Shown: positions 32,703-42,033, counted from the stretch's first letter. The stretch is 64,000 nucleotides of DNA from Aquimarina longa SW024 (GCF_001401755.1 NZ_KQ474099.1:65926-129925); one strand, 5' to 3'. Notes: generated by a model from the sequence alone, not told the origin. Translations and numbers: made by a program.

Positions 32703-33317
32703 ATGCATATAGCTATAGCTGGAAATATTGGAGCCGGAAAAACTACATTAACCCGATTACTTGCTAAACATTATAAATGGGAAGCCCATTTTGAAGATGT
32801 TTTAGAAAACCCTTATCTAGAGGATTTTTATAATAAAATGGAGCGTTGGTCTTTTAACCTTCAGATTTATTTCCTTAATAGCCGTTTTAGACAAATACTG
32901 GATATCCGACAAAGCGGAAAAGATATCATACAAGATAGAACGATCTATGAGGATGCATATATTTTTGCTCCAAACCTTCATTCGATGGGGCTTATGACTA
33001 ACCGTGATTATGAAAATTATAGATCCCTTTTTGATCTTATGGAAGGAGTTGTAGAGGGACCCAATCTATTAATTTACCTAAGGAGTAGTATTCCTAATTT
33101 AGTAAATCAAATTCATAAACGTGGTCGTGAATATGAAAATACAATTAGTATCGACTATCTCAGCAGACTTAATGAACGCTATGAAGCATGGGCACATGAT
33201 TATGATAAAGGTAATCTCCTTATCGTAGATGTGGACCATATCAATTTCGTAGATAATCCAGAAGATCTAGGTACTATCATTAATCGTATCGATGCAGAAT
33301 TAAACGGATTATTCTAA
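32703..33317 (+). CDS. Deoxynucleoside kinase
   Basis: A 204-residue kinase of the dNK/dGK family. P-loop AGNIGAGKTTL at the N-terminus, the ERWSFNLQIYFLNSRF substrate helix, DRTIYEDAYIFA, and the LID RGREYE with the family arginines. It phosphorylates deoxynucleosides in salvage, cytoplasmic. It is followed 13 bp later by a DUF2461 gene, so the two may be co-transcribed. Substrate preference (dA/dG versus dC/T) cannot be read from sequence alone. Confidence 0.9.
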   Translation: MHIAIAGNIGAGKTTLTRLLAKHYKWEAHFEDVLENPYLEDFYNKMERWSFNLQIYFLNSRFRQILDIRQSGKDIIQDRTIYEDAYIFAPNLHSMGLMTNRDYENYRSLFDLMEGVVEGPNLLIYLRSSIPNLVNQIHKRGREYENTISIDYLSRLNERYEAWAHDYDKGNLLIVDVDHINFVDNPEDLGTIINRIDAELNGLF

Positions 33318-33330
33318 TTTCTAGATCGCA

Positions 33331-33987
33331 ATGGACTTTAAGCCTCTATTTAAATTTCTGCAAGACTTACAAGATAATAATCGAAAAGAATGGATGGATG
33401 CTAATAGAAAACAGTATCAAATCATTAGAAATTCATTTATACAATGGCTAGACGAGCTAGATACCAAATTAGCAGAAATCGATCCTAATTATTATCCTAC
33501 TTCTGGAAAAAAAGGAATTAATCGCATTAATAACAACTTACTTTTTCATCCTAACAAACCTGTTTATAAAGATCATTTTGCCGCAGGATTAGATCAACGT
33601 ACTAAGCAAGGGGATTTTTATATTCAAATCGGCATCAATGATTGCGAACTTGCTGGCGGGTATTGGAAACCTGACACTAAAATACTTAATAGTATACGAG
33701 AAGCTATCGACTATAATGGTGAGGAATTGATTAAAATTTTAAACAAAAAAAGCTTTAAACAAACTTTTGGAGAACTATACTTTGATAAAGATAAGTTAAA
33801 AACCACCCCTAAAGGATATACCTCGGATCATAAATATATTGATTTACTACGTCATAGAACATTTGCAGTAATTCATCCCTTATCAAAAGAAGACATCCTA
33901 AAAAAAGATTTTATGGATAAGGTGATTACTGTATATCAAGAAATGCTTCCGTTTAGACGCTATTTTAATGAAGCTGTTACTGTATAA
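33331..33987 (+). CDS. DUF2461-domain protein
   Basis: A 218-residue protein of the TIGR02453/DUF2461 family: FKFLQDLQDNNRKEWMDANR at the start, RINNNLLFHPNKPVYKDHFA in the middle (usually RDxRFS or similar), and YIQIGINDCELAGGYWKPD. Function unknown; the family is widespread in Bacteroidota as single genes. Here it follows the deoxynucleoside kinase at 13 bp and is convergent with waaA. No signal peptide, so cytoplasmic. Confidence 0.87.
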   Translation: MDFKPLFKFLQDLQDNNRKEWMDANRKQYQIIRNSFIQWLDELDTKLAEIDPNYYPTSGKKGINRINNNLLFHPNKPVYKDHFAAGLDQRTKQGDFYIQIGINDCELAGGYWKPDTKILNSIREAIDYNGEELIKILNKKSFKQTFGELYFDKDKLKTTPKGYTSDHKYIDLLRHRTFAVIHPLSKEDILKKDFMDKVITVYQEMLPFRRYFNEAVTV

Positions 33988-34066
33988 CAGGAGAAGTCAA
34001 AATCCTTTTAGTTTCTATAGCACTAGACCTTCAGTTTTATTGTTTTGCAATTTTATAGTTTTTAAG

Positions 34067-35308
34067 TCACTTGATTCTCTCAATCAAATACTCAACAATC
34101 AAGTCTGTTGCTCCTGTATTACTATTGATAAAATGCCCAGAAATCATTCCTGTTTTTTCTCTAAATTTTTTATCCTCAATAAGCTTACTCATTATCTGAG
34201 TAAATTCAGTGGCATTTGATATCGAAAATAGTCCTGCTAATTCCTGAAGCTGTTTAGCCTCTCTAAACTTATCAAAGTTTTTACCAATAATAATCGGAAT
34301 CCCAAAAGTTGCTGGTTCCAAAATATTATGCAATCCTCCTGTCCCCATTGCTCCCCCTACATAAGCAATGTCAGCATAACTATATACTCGAGACAAATAT
34401 CCAATAGTATTCATAATAAATACCTGTTGCTCTTGTAACATCACATTCTCTTTCTCAGAATATAAAACCGTATTCTTTTTAATCTTTTGTTTTAATGTAT
34501 GTGTAGTACTATCTTTTATCTCATGAGGAGCAATAATAAAACATACCTGATCAGAAGCACTGTTTATAAAATCAATAAAAACCTCTTCATCCTCTACCCA
34601 TGAGCTACCCATTACTACACAAAGTCTCTCATTAACAAATTCTGAAATAAAATCAACATGATTATCCATTTCGATCTGATGTGATACTCGATCAAAACGC
34701 GTATCCCCACTAACTGTTACCTTACTATAACCTAATTTTTCTATTAATTCTTTAGATACAGTATCCTGTACAAAAAAGTGATCTATTGCTCGTAATGCTT
34801 TTCTCATAAAACCTCCATACCACTTAAAGAACACTTGATCTTTTCTAAATGTTGTCGATATAAATACTGTAGGTATAGCCTTAGCATATAATATTTGTAA
34901 ATAATTAGGCCAAAACTCATACTTTACAAAAACAGCTATTTCTGGTTTTACCAATGTTATAAAACGTTTAGCATTGCCCTTGGTATCCATAGGCAAATAC
35001 ACAATAACATCTGCTAAGGCACTATTTTTTTTTGCTTCATAGCCCGAAGGCGAAAAAAAAGTTACCAATAGCTTATGATTAGGGTATTTTTGTTTTAACG
35101 CTTCCATTACAGGTACACCTTGTTCATATTCTCCTAGAGAAGCACAATGAAACCACAAGACTCGGTCTGGAATAGAAAAATGTTCCTCGAGAGTATGAAA
35201 AACAGTTTTCCTACCATTAACAAACAATTTAAGTTTAGGACTTAACACCCCAATAATAGGAAGTATTTGATTAAATAATGCTATAAAAAAAGTATATAAA
35301 ATGCCCAA
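34067..35308 (-). CDS. waaA: 3-deoxy-D-manno-octulosonic acid (Kdo) transferase
   Basis: A 413-residue glycosyltransferase with an N-terminal membrane anchor (about residues 1-20), the N-domain motif WFHCASLGEYEQG with the catalytic Glu, and the C-domain motif YVGGAMGTGGLHNILEPATFG typical of WaaA/KdtA. It transfers Kdo from CMP-Kdo to lipid A precursor at the inner membrane. Single minus-strand gene between the DUF2461 and DegT genes. Length matches the family (about 410-430). Confidence 0.93.
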   Translation of the reverse strand: MGILYTFFIALFNQILPIIGVLSPKLKLFVNGRKTVFHTLEEHFSIPDRVLWFHCASLGEYEQGVPVMEALKQKYPNHKLLVTFFSPSGYEAKKNSALADVIVYLPMDTKGNAKRFITLVKPEIAVFVKYEFWPNYLQILYAKAIPTVFISTTFRKDQVFFKWYGGFMRKALRAIDHFFVQDTVSKELIEKLGYSKVTVSGDTRFDRVSHQIEMDNHVDFISEFVNERLCVVMGSSWVEDEEVFIDFINSASDQVCFIIAPHEIKDSTTHTLKQKIKKNTVLYSEKENVMLQEQQVFIMNTIGYLSRVYSYADIAYVGGAMGTGGLHNILEPATFGIPIIIGKNFDKFREAKQLQELAGLFSISNATEFTQIMSKLIEDKKFREKTGMISGHFINSNTGATDLIVEYLIERIK

Positions 35309-35361
35309 GGATTTTTATTTTTATGAACTGCTAAAATACAGTTCTTTTATTTAACATTACA

Positions 35362-35392
35362 TTGGCAGTAGCCTCAATATTTTGTACTTTCG
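35362..35392 (+). promoter_or_regulatory. Promoter upstream of the DegT aminotransferase gene
   Basis: TTG at 35362-35364, then 20 bp, then TACTTTCG (35385-35392), near-consensus to Bacteroidota TTG/TAnnTTTG. The gene starts 22 bp further on. Confidence 0.45.
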
Positions 35393-35413
35393 TGGAGTTC
35401 AATATACATCAAC

Positions 35414-36547
35414 ATGAAGAAAATACAAATGGTTGACCTTAAGGGTCAATATGAGCAAATCAAAGAGCGTATAGATTCATCTATTCTTAACGTTGTAGAA
35501 TCTACAGCCTTTATCAATGGTCCTGAGGTACATAGTTTTCAAAAAGAATTAGAAGACTATCTAGATGTCAAACACGTTATTCCATGTGCTAATGGAACGG
35601 ATGCATTACAGATTACCATGATGGGACTAGGTTTACAACCAGGTGATGAAGTCATCACTGCCGATTTCACATTTGCTGCAACTGTAGAAGTTATTGCCTT
35701 ACTACAACTTACTCCTGTATTAGTAGATGTCGAACCTGATTCTTTTAATATTGATCCCGAAGCCATAAAAAGAGCAATTACTCCAAAAACAAAAGCCATT
35801 GTACCAGTACACTTATTTGGACAATCTGCTAATATGGATGCTATTATGGCTATTGCCAAAGAACATAATTTATATGTAATCGAAGATAATGCCCAAGGTA
35901 TTGGAGGAAACTATCATTCTAAAGATGGTAGCACCTCTAAAACGGGAACTATCGGTCATGTTGCTTCTACTTCTTTCTTCCCTTCTAAAAATTTAGGATG
36001 TTATGGTGATGGTGGTGCTATTTTTACAAATGATGATGACTTAGCACATACTATTAGAGGGATTGTAAATCATGGAATGTATCAAAGATATCATCACGAT
36101 GTTATTGGTGTAAACTCTCGTTTAGACTCTATACAAGCAACAATTCTTAGAGTAAAACTTACTAATCTCGATCGCTATAATAATGCTCGTCGAGAAGCTG
36201 CAAAAAAATATACAGTAGCTTTTGCTAACCAGAAACATATTAGTACTCCTGTTATTATCGATAAAGAAGACACCCATGTATTTCATCAATATACTCTTAG
36301 AATAATAGATATTGATCGTGATGCCTTGGTTAAGCACCTTAATGATAACGGAATTCCTTGTGGAGTATACTACCCTATACCCTTACACAGTCAAAAAGCA
36401 TATCTTGATAAACGATATAATGAAGCTGATTTTCCTGTAACCAATCAACTAGTAAAAGAAGTTATTTCTTTACCAATGCATACCGAATTAGACAATGAAC
36501 AAATTGATTTTATAACTAAAACTGTTATTGATTTTGTAAACCAATAA
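35414..36547 (+). CDS. DegT/DnrJ/EryC1-family PLP aminotransferase
   Basis: A 377-residue sugar aminotransferase-type enzyme. The PLP lysine lies in SFFPSKNLGCYGDGGAIFTN, with EDNAQGIGG upstream and NSRLDSIQATIL downstream. Family members aminate keto-sugars of nucleotide-sugar pathways for surface polysaccharides. The neighbouring waaA (divergent) fits an envelope role, but no other sugar-nucleotide genes are close, so the substrate is unknown. Followed by a bidirectional-type hairpin at 36590. Confidence 0.9.
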   Translation: MKKIQMVDLKGQYEQIKERIDSSILNVVESTAFINGPEVHSFQKELEDYLDVKHVIPCANGTDALQITMMGLGLQPGDEVITADFTFAATVEVIALLQLTPVLVDVEPDSFNIDPEAIKRAITPKTKAIVPVHLFGQSANMDAIMAIAKEHNLYVIEDNAQGIGGNYHSKDGSTSKTGTIGHVASTSFFPSKNLGCYGDGGAIFTNDDDLAHTIRGIVNHGMYQRYHHDVIGVNSRLDSIQATILRVKLTNLDRYNNARREAAKKYTVAFANQKHISTPVIIDKEDTHVFHQYTLRIIDIDRDALVKHLNDNGIPCGVYYPIPLHSQKAYLDKRYNEADFPVTNQLVKEVISLPMHTELDNEQIDFITKTVIDFVNQ

Positions 36548-36589
36548 AGGATTTTCCTTCTACAGTTTTAAAAAATCACTCTATACAAT

Positions 36590-36640
36590 AAAGTCAGAAA
36601 GAAATATAACCGAAGAATTATATCTTTTTCTGGCTTTTTC
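36590..36640 (+). terminator. Terminator after the DegT gene
   Basis: AAAGTCAGAAAGAAATATAA (36590-36609) pairs with the arm 36618-36637 with one mismatch and a G-T pair; T-rich 3' side. Loop CCGAAGAA. Confidence 0.8.
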
Positions 36641-36718
36641 TGGCTTTGTTTTGAAATAATAGAAAATATTAATTTTCTTACTACATAATCTAATACTTTA
36701 AACTTACCATATATTTAC

Positions 36719-39625
36719 ATGGATTCTCTTCATATTTGTTATAATCTCACAGAACACAGTTTTACTGAAATCCCCCCTTTACCAGAAGCCTATATTGTAC
36801 CACTTATAGACAACTCTTTTGGTTATATATTAAAACAAGCAACACATGATACGTTAACTAGTGTCGGAATTCCTTTTCTAGACACCCCGCATGAACAACT
36901 TTTAGAAATATGCTCTGATCTAAAAATAAGGGCTTTAGAACAACGGTTTTCTCCTGCAAAAAAGAAAAAAAACTTTGGGTTTTCAGATCTATTACAAGAT
37001 CAAAAAAATAAAAAAGTAGTCCTTGATTATATCAATAAAAAACTATCGACTTTTTATTCATTACTTACTACACATCAATATCCGATAAGCCATAATGCCG
37101 ATAGAAAAGATCCTCTAGAGATTCATCAACTGACCATTAACCTTACTGAGTTAAATCCCATATTAGAGTTTACCAAAACAGAAGAAGGAATTGAATATGC
37201 TTTTTCTCTAAAAAAAGAAGAACTACATATAATTCCTAAAAACCATAGTATTAAAATATTACTTAATGATCCTTCATGGGTAATCATCGATAAGTGTATT
37301 TATCAAATCAAAGATCTAAATGCCAATAAACTAAAACCTTTTTTTAGTAAAGAAAAAATCACCATTGCCCATAAGCATATCAAAATCTATTTAGAAAAAG
37401 TAATTATACCCATCATTAAAAATATAGATGTTATCACCCATGGTTTTGATATTATTACCCATGATCACATTACGTCTTATACTATAGAAGTAGTTCAGGA
37501 TTTTATCCAGAATAACTATGTTCTCAAAATTGTTTTTGAGTACAACACTATTCTCTTTGATTATAACAGTACTAAAACCACAGTTTCTAATGTTATTTTT
37601 GAAGATAATGATCAGATCCAAATTATCCAAACAAAACGTAATCCCGATACAGAGCAAAAAATCATTGATTTATTAACCGCTAAAGGATTAGAAGTTAACA
37701 ACAATTTATTACTAAGTACCAAAAACAATGAGGATCCATTTGAAATCATCAAATGGATAACATTACATAAACAGCAATTAGAAGCAGATGGTTTTAAGAT
37801 CATAGTACCGTTATTAGAAGAAAAAACTATCAATACTGCGGCATATGATATTGCAATAGATACCCAAAAAGAAAATGACTGGTTTGATATAAAGGGAATT
37901 GTTACTATTGGAGATCAAGAAATTCCTTTTTCAAAATTTGTAAAATATATCAAATTAAATAATAGACTTTTTCCTATCGATAAAGATCAAGTTTTCATCA
38001 TCCCTATAGAATGGATGACACGATACAAAAAATTGGTAGATTTTGGTAAGATAAAAGGAGATAATGTACGCATTACCAAAAGTAATTATACCCTATTAGA
38101 AGATATTGTCTCCCCAGAAAAAATCAGTATCAAAGACACTATTATTCAATCTTATCAATCATCGCCTAAAAAGCTTAAAGCTACATTACGCCCATATCAA
38201 GAAGAGGGAGTAAAATGGTTAGTCAACCATTATAATAATCAATTAGGAGCATGCCTAGCTGATGATATGGGGCTAGGAAAAACACTACAGACTATTGCAA
38301 TGTTAGTATTTGCTAAAGAACAACTAGCACCCGAAGATCAAAATGTAAAAAAAGTTAGATTAGATCTATTCAATGATCCTTTAGAAATAAAAACATACCT
38401 CAAGGCACTAATTGTATTACCATCCTCTCTAGTATTTAATTGGGCATCAGAACTGCTAAAATTTGCTCCACATCTCTCCATCGTAAAATATACAGGAACT
38501 GATCGCAAAAAAATCGCACCTTACATAGACACCTATGATGTCATACTAACCACATACTCTACAATATCAAAAGATATTAATGTCCTAAAAAAATCAAAAT
38601 TTAACTACCTGATCACCGATGAGAGTCAACAAATCAAAAACAAAGAGTCTAAAATTTTTCAAGCAATAAACACCATTCACACCAACCATAAAATCTCATT
38701 AAGTGGTACCCCTATCGAGAACTCATTATCTGATCTATGGTCACAGATGGAATTTATTAATCCTGGAATGTTAGGGAGCTATCCTTTTTTTAAAGATCGT
38801 TTTAAAACCCCAATAGAAAAGCATCAAAATCTAGAGCGTATCCAGGAATTAAAAACCATCATTGATCCCTTTATCCTAAGAAGAACCAAAGAACAGGTTG
38901 CTAAAGATCTTCCAGAATTATCAGAACAGATCGTATATACAGAGATGCTACCTAAGCAAGAAAAACAATACGAATCTCAGAAATCTGCAGCCAGAAATTT
39001 ATTACTCGGTATTGATGATCCTATTACAACCAATAAGATCCATATCATTAACACATTAACTAAGCTACGCCAGATTGTCAATCATCCAAAACTTGTAGAC
39101 CATACTGCAGAAGATCCTTCTGGGAAATTTCAGGATGTTACTCATCACCTAAACACATTAATAAGTGCTCATAAAAAAGTACTTATATTCAGTTCTTTTG
39201 TGTCACATCTAGAGGTATATCAAGAATGGTGTCAGCAACATCACATATCCTATGTTACCTTAACCGGAACAACAAAAAGTTCTGATCGAGAGGGTATTGT
39301 AAATGAGTTTCAGAAAAATGATGCTGTTTCATTATTTTTTATCTCTCTAAAAGCAGGAGGAGTTGGTCTAAATCTTACCAAAGCCTCTTATGTTGTTCTA
39401 TTAGATCCATGGTGGAATCCATTTATAGAAAAACAAGCCATAGCCAGAGCGCATCGTATTGGACAAACTAGCAATGTAATGGTTACTCGGTTTATTACTA
39501 AAAATACTATCGAAGAAAAAATACTACAGCTACAAGAAAAGAAAAAAGGGCTGTCTGATGATATTATTGATGTAAACACTATGCCAAACTATATAGAACA
39601 AAATTTAGAAGAGTTGCTAAAATAA
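36719..39625 (+). CDS. SNF2/Swi2-family helicase-like ATPase
   Basis: A 968-residue protein. Residues about 1-480 form a large N-terminal region without a recognised domain. From about 490 comes the SNF2 ATPase: PYQEEGVKWLVNHY, Walker A DDMGLGKTLQTIA, box II as DESQQIKN (instead of DEAH/DEAQ), and LSGTPIENSLSDLWSQMEF. The C-terminal helicase lobe has FISLKAGGVGLNLTKASYVV and AIARAHRIGQ. It should be a DNA translocase; the cellular role in bacteria is not well defined. There is no SWIM zinc finger at the N-terminus, so it differs from many long bacterial SNF2 proteins. Single gene with a perfect palindromic terminator. Confidence 0.92.
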   Translation: MDSLHICYNLTEHSFTEIPPLPEAYIVPLIDNSFGYILKQATHDTLTSVGIPFLDTPHEQLLEICSDLKIRALEQRFSPAKKKKNFGFSDLLQDQKNKKVVLDYINKKLSTFYSLLTTHQYPISHNADRKDPLEIHQLTINLTELNPILEFTKTEEGIEYAFSLKKEELHIIPKNHSIKILLNDPSWVIIDKCIYQIKDLNANKLKPFFSKEKITIAHKHIKIYLEKVIIPIIKNIDVITHGFDIITHDHITSYTIEVVQDFIQNNYVLKIVFEYNTILFDYNSTKTTVSNVIFEDNDQIQIIQTKRNPDTEQKIIDLLTAKGLEVNNNLLLSTKNNEDPFEIIKWITLHKQQLEADGFKIIVPLLEEKTINTAAYDIAIDTQKENDWFDIKGIVTIGDQEIPFSKFVKYIKLNNRLFPIDKDQVFIIPIEWMTRYKKLVDFGKIKGDNVRITKSNYTLLEDIVSPEKISIKDTIIQSYQSSPKKLKATLRPYQEEGVKWLVNHYNNQLGACLADDMGLGKTLQTIAMLVFAKEQLAPEDQNVKKVRLDLFNDPLEIKTYLKALIVLPSSLVFNWASELLKFAPHLSIVKYTGTDRKKIAPYIDTYDVILTTYSTISKDINVLKKSKFNYLITDESQQIKNKESKIFQAINTIHTNHKISLSGTPIENSLSDLWSQMEFINPGMLGSYPFFKDRFKTPIEKHQNLERIQELKTIIDPFILRRTKEQVAKDLPELSEQIVYTEMLPKQEKQYESQKSAARNLLLGIDDPITTNKIHIINTLTKLRQIVNHPKLVDHTAEDPSGKFQDVTHHLNTLISAHKKVLIFSSFVSHLEVYQEWCQQHHISYVTLTGTTKSSDREGIVNEFQKNDAVSLFFISLKAGGVGLNLTKASYVVLLDPWWNPFIEKQAIARAHRIGQTSNVMVTRFITKNTIEEKILQLQEKKKGLSDDIIDVNTMPNYIEQNLEELLK

Positions 39626-39654
39626 AAACCCAAGGTTTCATATCTTCCACAAAA

Positions 39655-39688
39655 ACAATTAGGCGGGTTTTAAAACCCGCCTAATTGT
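39655..39688. terminator. Perfect palindromic terminator after the SNF2 gene
   Basis: ACAATTAGGCGGGTTTT (39655-39671) is followed directly by its reverse complement (39672-39688), 17+17 bp. GC-rich stem core and T-rich 3' flank. Confidence 0.85.
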
Positions 39689-39784
39689 TATTTACACAGT
39701 TTATTGGACACTACCATGAAAAACGGGTTCAACTATAAAAAGTTAAACCCGCTGAAATTTTATTTACACAAAATTATGGATACT
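39688..39784. repeat. Pair of 25-bp direct repeats resembling insertion-sequence ends
   Basis: 39688-39712 and 39760-39784 both start TTATTTACACA and end with TGGACACT or TGGATACT (19 of 25 positions identical). Similar TTATTTACACA...GGACACT sequences are, as far as I recall, found at the ends of transposons in this group, so this could be a scar. No transposase gene. Confidence 0.35.
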
Positions 39785-40076
39785 GTCTTTTTTTATGACA
39801 CACTTTGTGCTTTAATACCTTTTTAGCAAGACAATCTCTAACAACCTCATTGCTTATATTGTTATCAGCATCGTCCACCTTGTTACCATCCTTGTCCGCA
39901 TCGTTATCAGCATCATCCGCCTTGTTATCATCCTTGTCCGCATCGTTATCAGCATCGTCCGCCTTGTTATCATCCTTGTCCGCATCATTATCAGCATCGT
40001 CCGCCTTGTTACCATCCTTGTCCGCATCGTTATCAGCATCGTCCGCCTTGTTACCATCCTTGTCCGCGGAGACTGT
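39774..40076 (-). pseudogene. Fragment encoding an Asp-rich (TSP3/calcium-binding-like) repeat
   Basis: The minus-strand frame from 40076 to a TAA at 39774-39776 is open but has no start codon; a TGA lies just upstream (40077-40079). It encodes four 14-residue units of the type ADKDDNKADDADND, then a shorter unit and a Cys/Lys-rich tail (DCLAKKVLKHKVCHKKRQYP). Regular Asp spacing recalls thrombospondin type 3 and other calcium-binding repeats of flavobacterial surface proteins. I infer a detached piece of such a gene. Confidence 0.45.
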
Positions 40077-40228
40077 TCAATAAAGTGTGTCACCAAGTAT
40101 AAACATTTAATTTTGTAGAGGCATATACCTACTAGCGAGCAACACCTTTTATATAATCACCCTATTATTAAAGGATTAAAACAAACAAACATGTAGCAGA
40201 ACGTAGTTACAAGATAAAAGACAGTATC
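39779..40228. repeat. Nested inverted repeats flanking the minisatellite
   Basis: Outer pair: GATACTGTCTTTT (39779-39791) and AAAAGACAGTATC (40216-40228), perfect 13 bp. Inner pair: TGACACACTTT (39796-39806) and AAAGTGTGTCA (40082-40092), perfect 11 bp. Together they bracket the acidic repeat and suggest terminal repeats of a decayed mobile segment. Confidence 0.45.
39859..40065. repeat. Tandem 42-bp repeat, four full units plus one partial
   Basis: Full units begin at 39898, 39940, 39982 and 40024; a 39-bp partial unit lies at 39859-39897. Units differ at only a few positions (for example GTTATC/GTTACC, CATCG/CATCA). Unit length is a multiple of three, keeping the minus-strand acidic frame. 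Confidence 0.9.
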
Positions 40229-40327
40229 GTATTAGAATGAGTAGATACCGTAATTTCTTATCTTAAAGAAAATATGCAACTATTTACTGATTTTGACACT
40301 AAACTAGATCAGAGATTCATAACCCTT

Positions 40328-40451
40328 GATTCGTCCTAAAATAGGTTTACAACTTATGCTTAGTCCTATTATTGGTTTACAATAATAGTTTTTCGGATTT
40401 TATATTATTTTGATGTATTTGATTTGATGTAAATCTATTTCAGGACAAGAC
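40328..40451. mobile_element. Cluster of insertion-sequence end remnants
   Basis: GATTCGTCCTAAAATAGG followed by TTTACA (40328-40350) is repeated in the same direction at 40358-40381 (GTCCTATTATTGGTTTACA). It faces an inverted version at 40428-40451 (TGTAAATCTATTTCAGGAC). The TGTAAACCTATTTTAGGAC pattern resembles IS3-group terminal repeats. The outer ends point toward each other, as if two insertions met back to back. No transposase remains. Confidence 0.4.
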
Positions 40452-40593
40452 AAAATTGATGAATTATTAAACATTGATTTTTCTAAAAAAAATCATAATC
40501 TCCCCTTCAATCACAACAATTTATTTTAAATTGTTTGTTTATATCAGTTTTTAAAGCTGATACAAACATTATCAACAATCACACAAAACTCCT

Positions 40594-41868
40594 ATGAAAT
40601 ATATAGCTACACTTCTTTTTGTATTCATAAACACTGTTGTTTTATCCCAAAACACTTACCTCCATTGCGGAAAATTAATCGATACTAAAGCAGGTACTGT
40701 TCTCACAGAAAAAACCATTGTTATTTCTGGTACTACCATTCTTAAAGTAGAAAACGGTTATACTACTGGTAAAAAAGGAGACACGACTATAGATCTCAAA
40801 AATAAGACTGTATTACCCGGCTTAATAGATATGCATGTACATCTAGAAGGTGAAACAAACCCTAAAGCCTATCTACAAAAATATACTGATAACGAAGCAG
40901 ATATCGCTTTTAACTCAGTTCAGTTTGCCCAGAGAACACTGCTAGCAGGTTTTACTACCGTACGAGATCTAGGAGGAAGTGGTGTAAATATAGCACTAAA
41001 AAAAGCGATCAAAAAAGGACGTGTTCACGGTCCAAGAGTGTTTACCGCAGGTAAATCCCTAGCCACTACAGGAGGGCATGCAGACCCTACCAATGGGAGC
41101 AAAAGAGCTCTAATAGGCGATCCTGGTCCTAAAGAAGGAGTTGTAAATAGCATCGAAGATGCCAAAAAAGCAGTGCGACAACGATATAAAAACGGTGCTG
41201 ACCTCATCAAAATTACTGCAACAGGAGGCGTATTAAGTGTAGCCAAAAGCAGTTCTAATCCACAATTTACGGTAGAAGAAATTAAAGCTATCTGCGAAAC
41301 AGCAAAAGACTATGGTTTTCATGTTGCAGCACATGCACATGGAGATGAAGGTATGCAACGTGCTATTCTTGGCGGTGTAAAAACCATAGAACACGGTACA
41401 CTAATGAGTGAAAAAACAATGGATCTAATGAAACAGCATGATGCCTATCTAGTACCTACAATTACTGCAGGAAAAGAAGTTACTGAAAAAGCCACAATCG
41501 ATGGGTACTACCCTGCTATTATCGTTCCTAAAGCGCTAGAGATCGGACCAAAAATTCAAAACACCTTTAAAAAAGCATATAAACGTGGAGTAGGTATTGC
41601 TTTTGGGACCGATGCAGGAGTGTATAAGCATGGGCAAAACGGAAAAGAATTTGGCTTTATGGTTGAAGCAGGGATGCCTCCTATGGCAACACTACAGAGT
41701 GCAACAACAACCAATGCTAAAATTCTTAATATGCAAGATCAATTAGGACAAATAACATCTGGATTCTTAGCAGATATCATAGCCGTAAATGATGACCCTA
41801 CACAAAACATAAATACCATGGAGAAAGTAGTATTTGTAATGAAAAACGGCAACATTTATAAAAAGTAA
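40594..41868 (+). CDS. Secreted amidohydrolase (imidazolonepropionase/prolidase-like)
   Basis: A 424-residue metal-dependent hydrolase with a signal peptide (MKYIATLLFVFINTVVLSQ). Metal ligands are visible in order: LIDMHVHLEGE (HxH), GADLIKITATGGVLS (position of the bridging Lys), AAHAHGDEGM, KTIEHGTLM and GTDAG. The C-terminal FLADIIAVNDDP strand is typical of the family. Such exported enzymes of Bacteroidota are related to Xaa-Pro or Xaa-Arg dipeptidases; the substrate cannot be read here. Single gene, in the periplasm or outer membrane space. Confidence 0.88.
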   Translation: MKYIATLLFVFINTVVLSQNTYLHCGKLIDTKAGTVLTEKTIVISGTTILKVENGYTTGKKGDTTIDLKNKTVLPGLIDMHVHLEGETNPKAYLQKYTDNEADIAFNSVQFAQRTLLAGFTTVRDLGGSGVNIALKKAIKKGRVHGPRVFTAGKSLATTGGHADPTNGSKRALIGDPGPKEGVVNSIEDAKKAVRQRYKNGADLIKITATGGVLSVAKSSSNPQFTVEEIKAICETAKDYGFHVAAHAHGDEGMQRAILGGVKTIEHGTLMSEKTMDLMKQHDAYLVPTITAGKEVTEKATIDGYYPAIIVPKALEIGPKIQNTFKKAYKRGVGIAFGTDAGVYKHGQNGKEFGFMVEAGMPPMATLQSATTTNAKILNMQDQLGQITSGFLADIIAVNDDPTQNINTMEKVVFVMKNGNIYKK

Positions 41869-41992
41869 TAGATCAAAAACAACCATTTATAAATTATATG
41901 AATAATTATAAATGAATATACCTCTAATTCTTGTATAGCTAATCAAAAACAAATACTAGCAAATCCCTTCAACATATGAAGAATTTTAGAAA

Positions 41993-42033
41993 TTAGTTTT
42001 TAAAACTAAGTCCTTTTTAGTTTTTAAAAACTA
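41993..42033. promoter_or_regulatory. Two tandem palindromes upstream of the SDR gene
   Basis: TTAGTTTT-T-AAAACTAA (41993-42009, perfect) and TAGTTTTTAAAAACTA (42018-42033, perfect), about 24 bp centre to centre. Such AGTTTTT/AAAAACT pairs are likely operator sites of a small regulator (HxlR or similar). The gene at 42092 starts 58 bp downstream. No such regulator is encoded nearby. Confidence 0.5.

Larger units (their letters stand above)
39626..40593. other. 968-bp gene-free region with insertion-sequence scars and a minisatellite
   Basis: After the helicase terminator it contains two similar 25-bp end-like repeats, a 42-bp tandem repeat encoding an acidic peptide on the minus strand, nested inverted repeats around it, and a cluster of TGTAAA-type ends (40328-40451). 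No intact gene. It looks like a site of repeated insertion and loss. Confidence 0.55.

Noticed and set aside
39859..40065. CRISPR-like array
   Set aside because: Units are contiguous 42-bp copies without unique spacers, and no cas genes are nearby.
39805..40083. Plus-strand frame encoding a Leu/Ser/Ala repeat protein
   Set aside because: It is the out-of-phase reading of the 42-bp minisatellite; the minus-strand acidic frame has the more protein-like, regular composition, and neither has a supported start.
39854..40096. Minus-strand Met/Arg/Thr repeat frame
   Set aside because: Another out-of-phase reading of the same minisatellite; low-complexity product without any domain.
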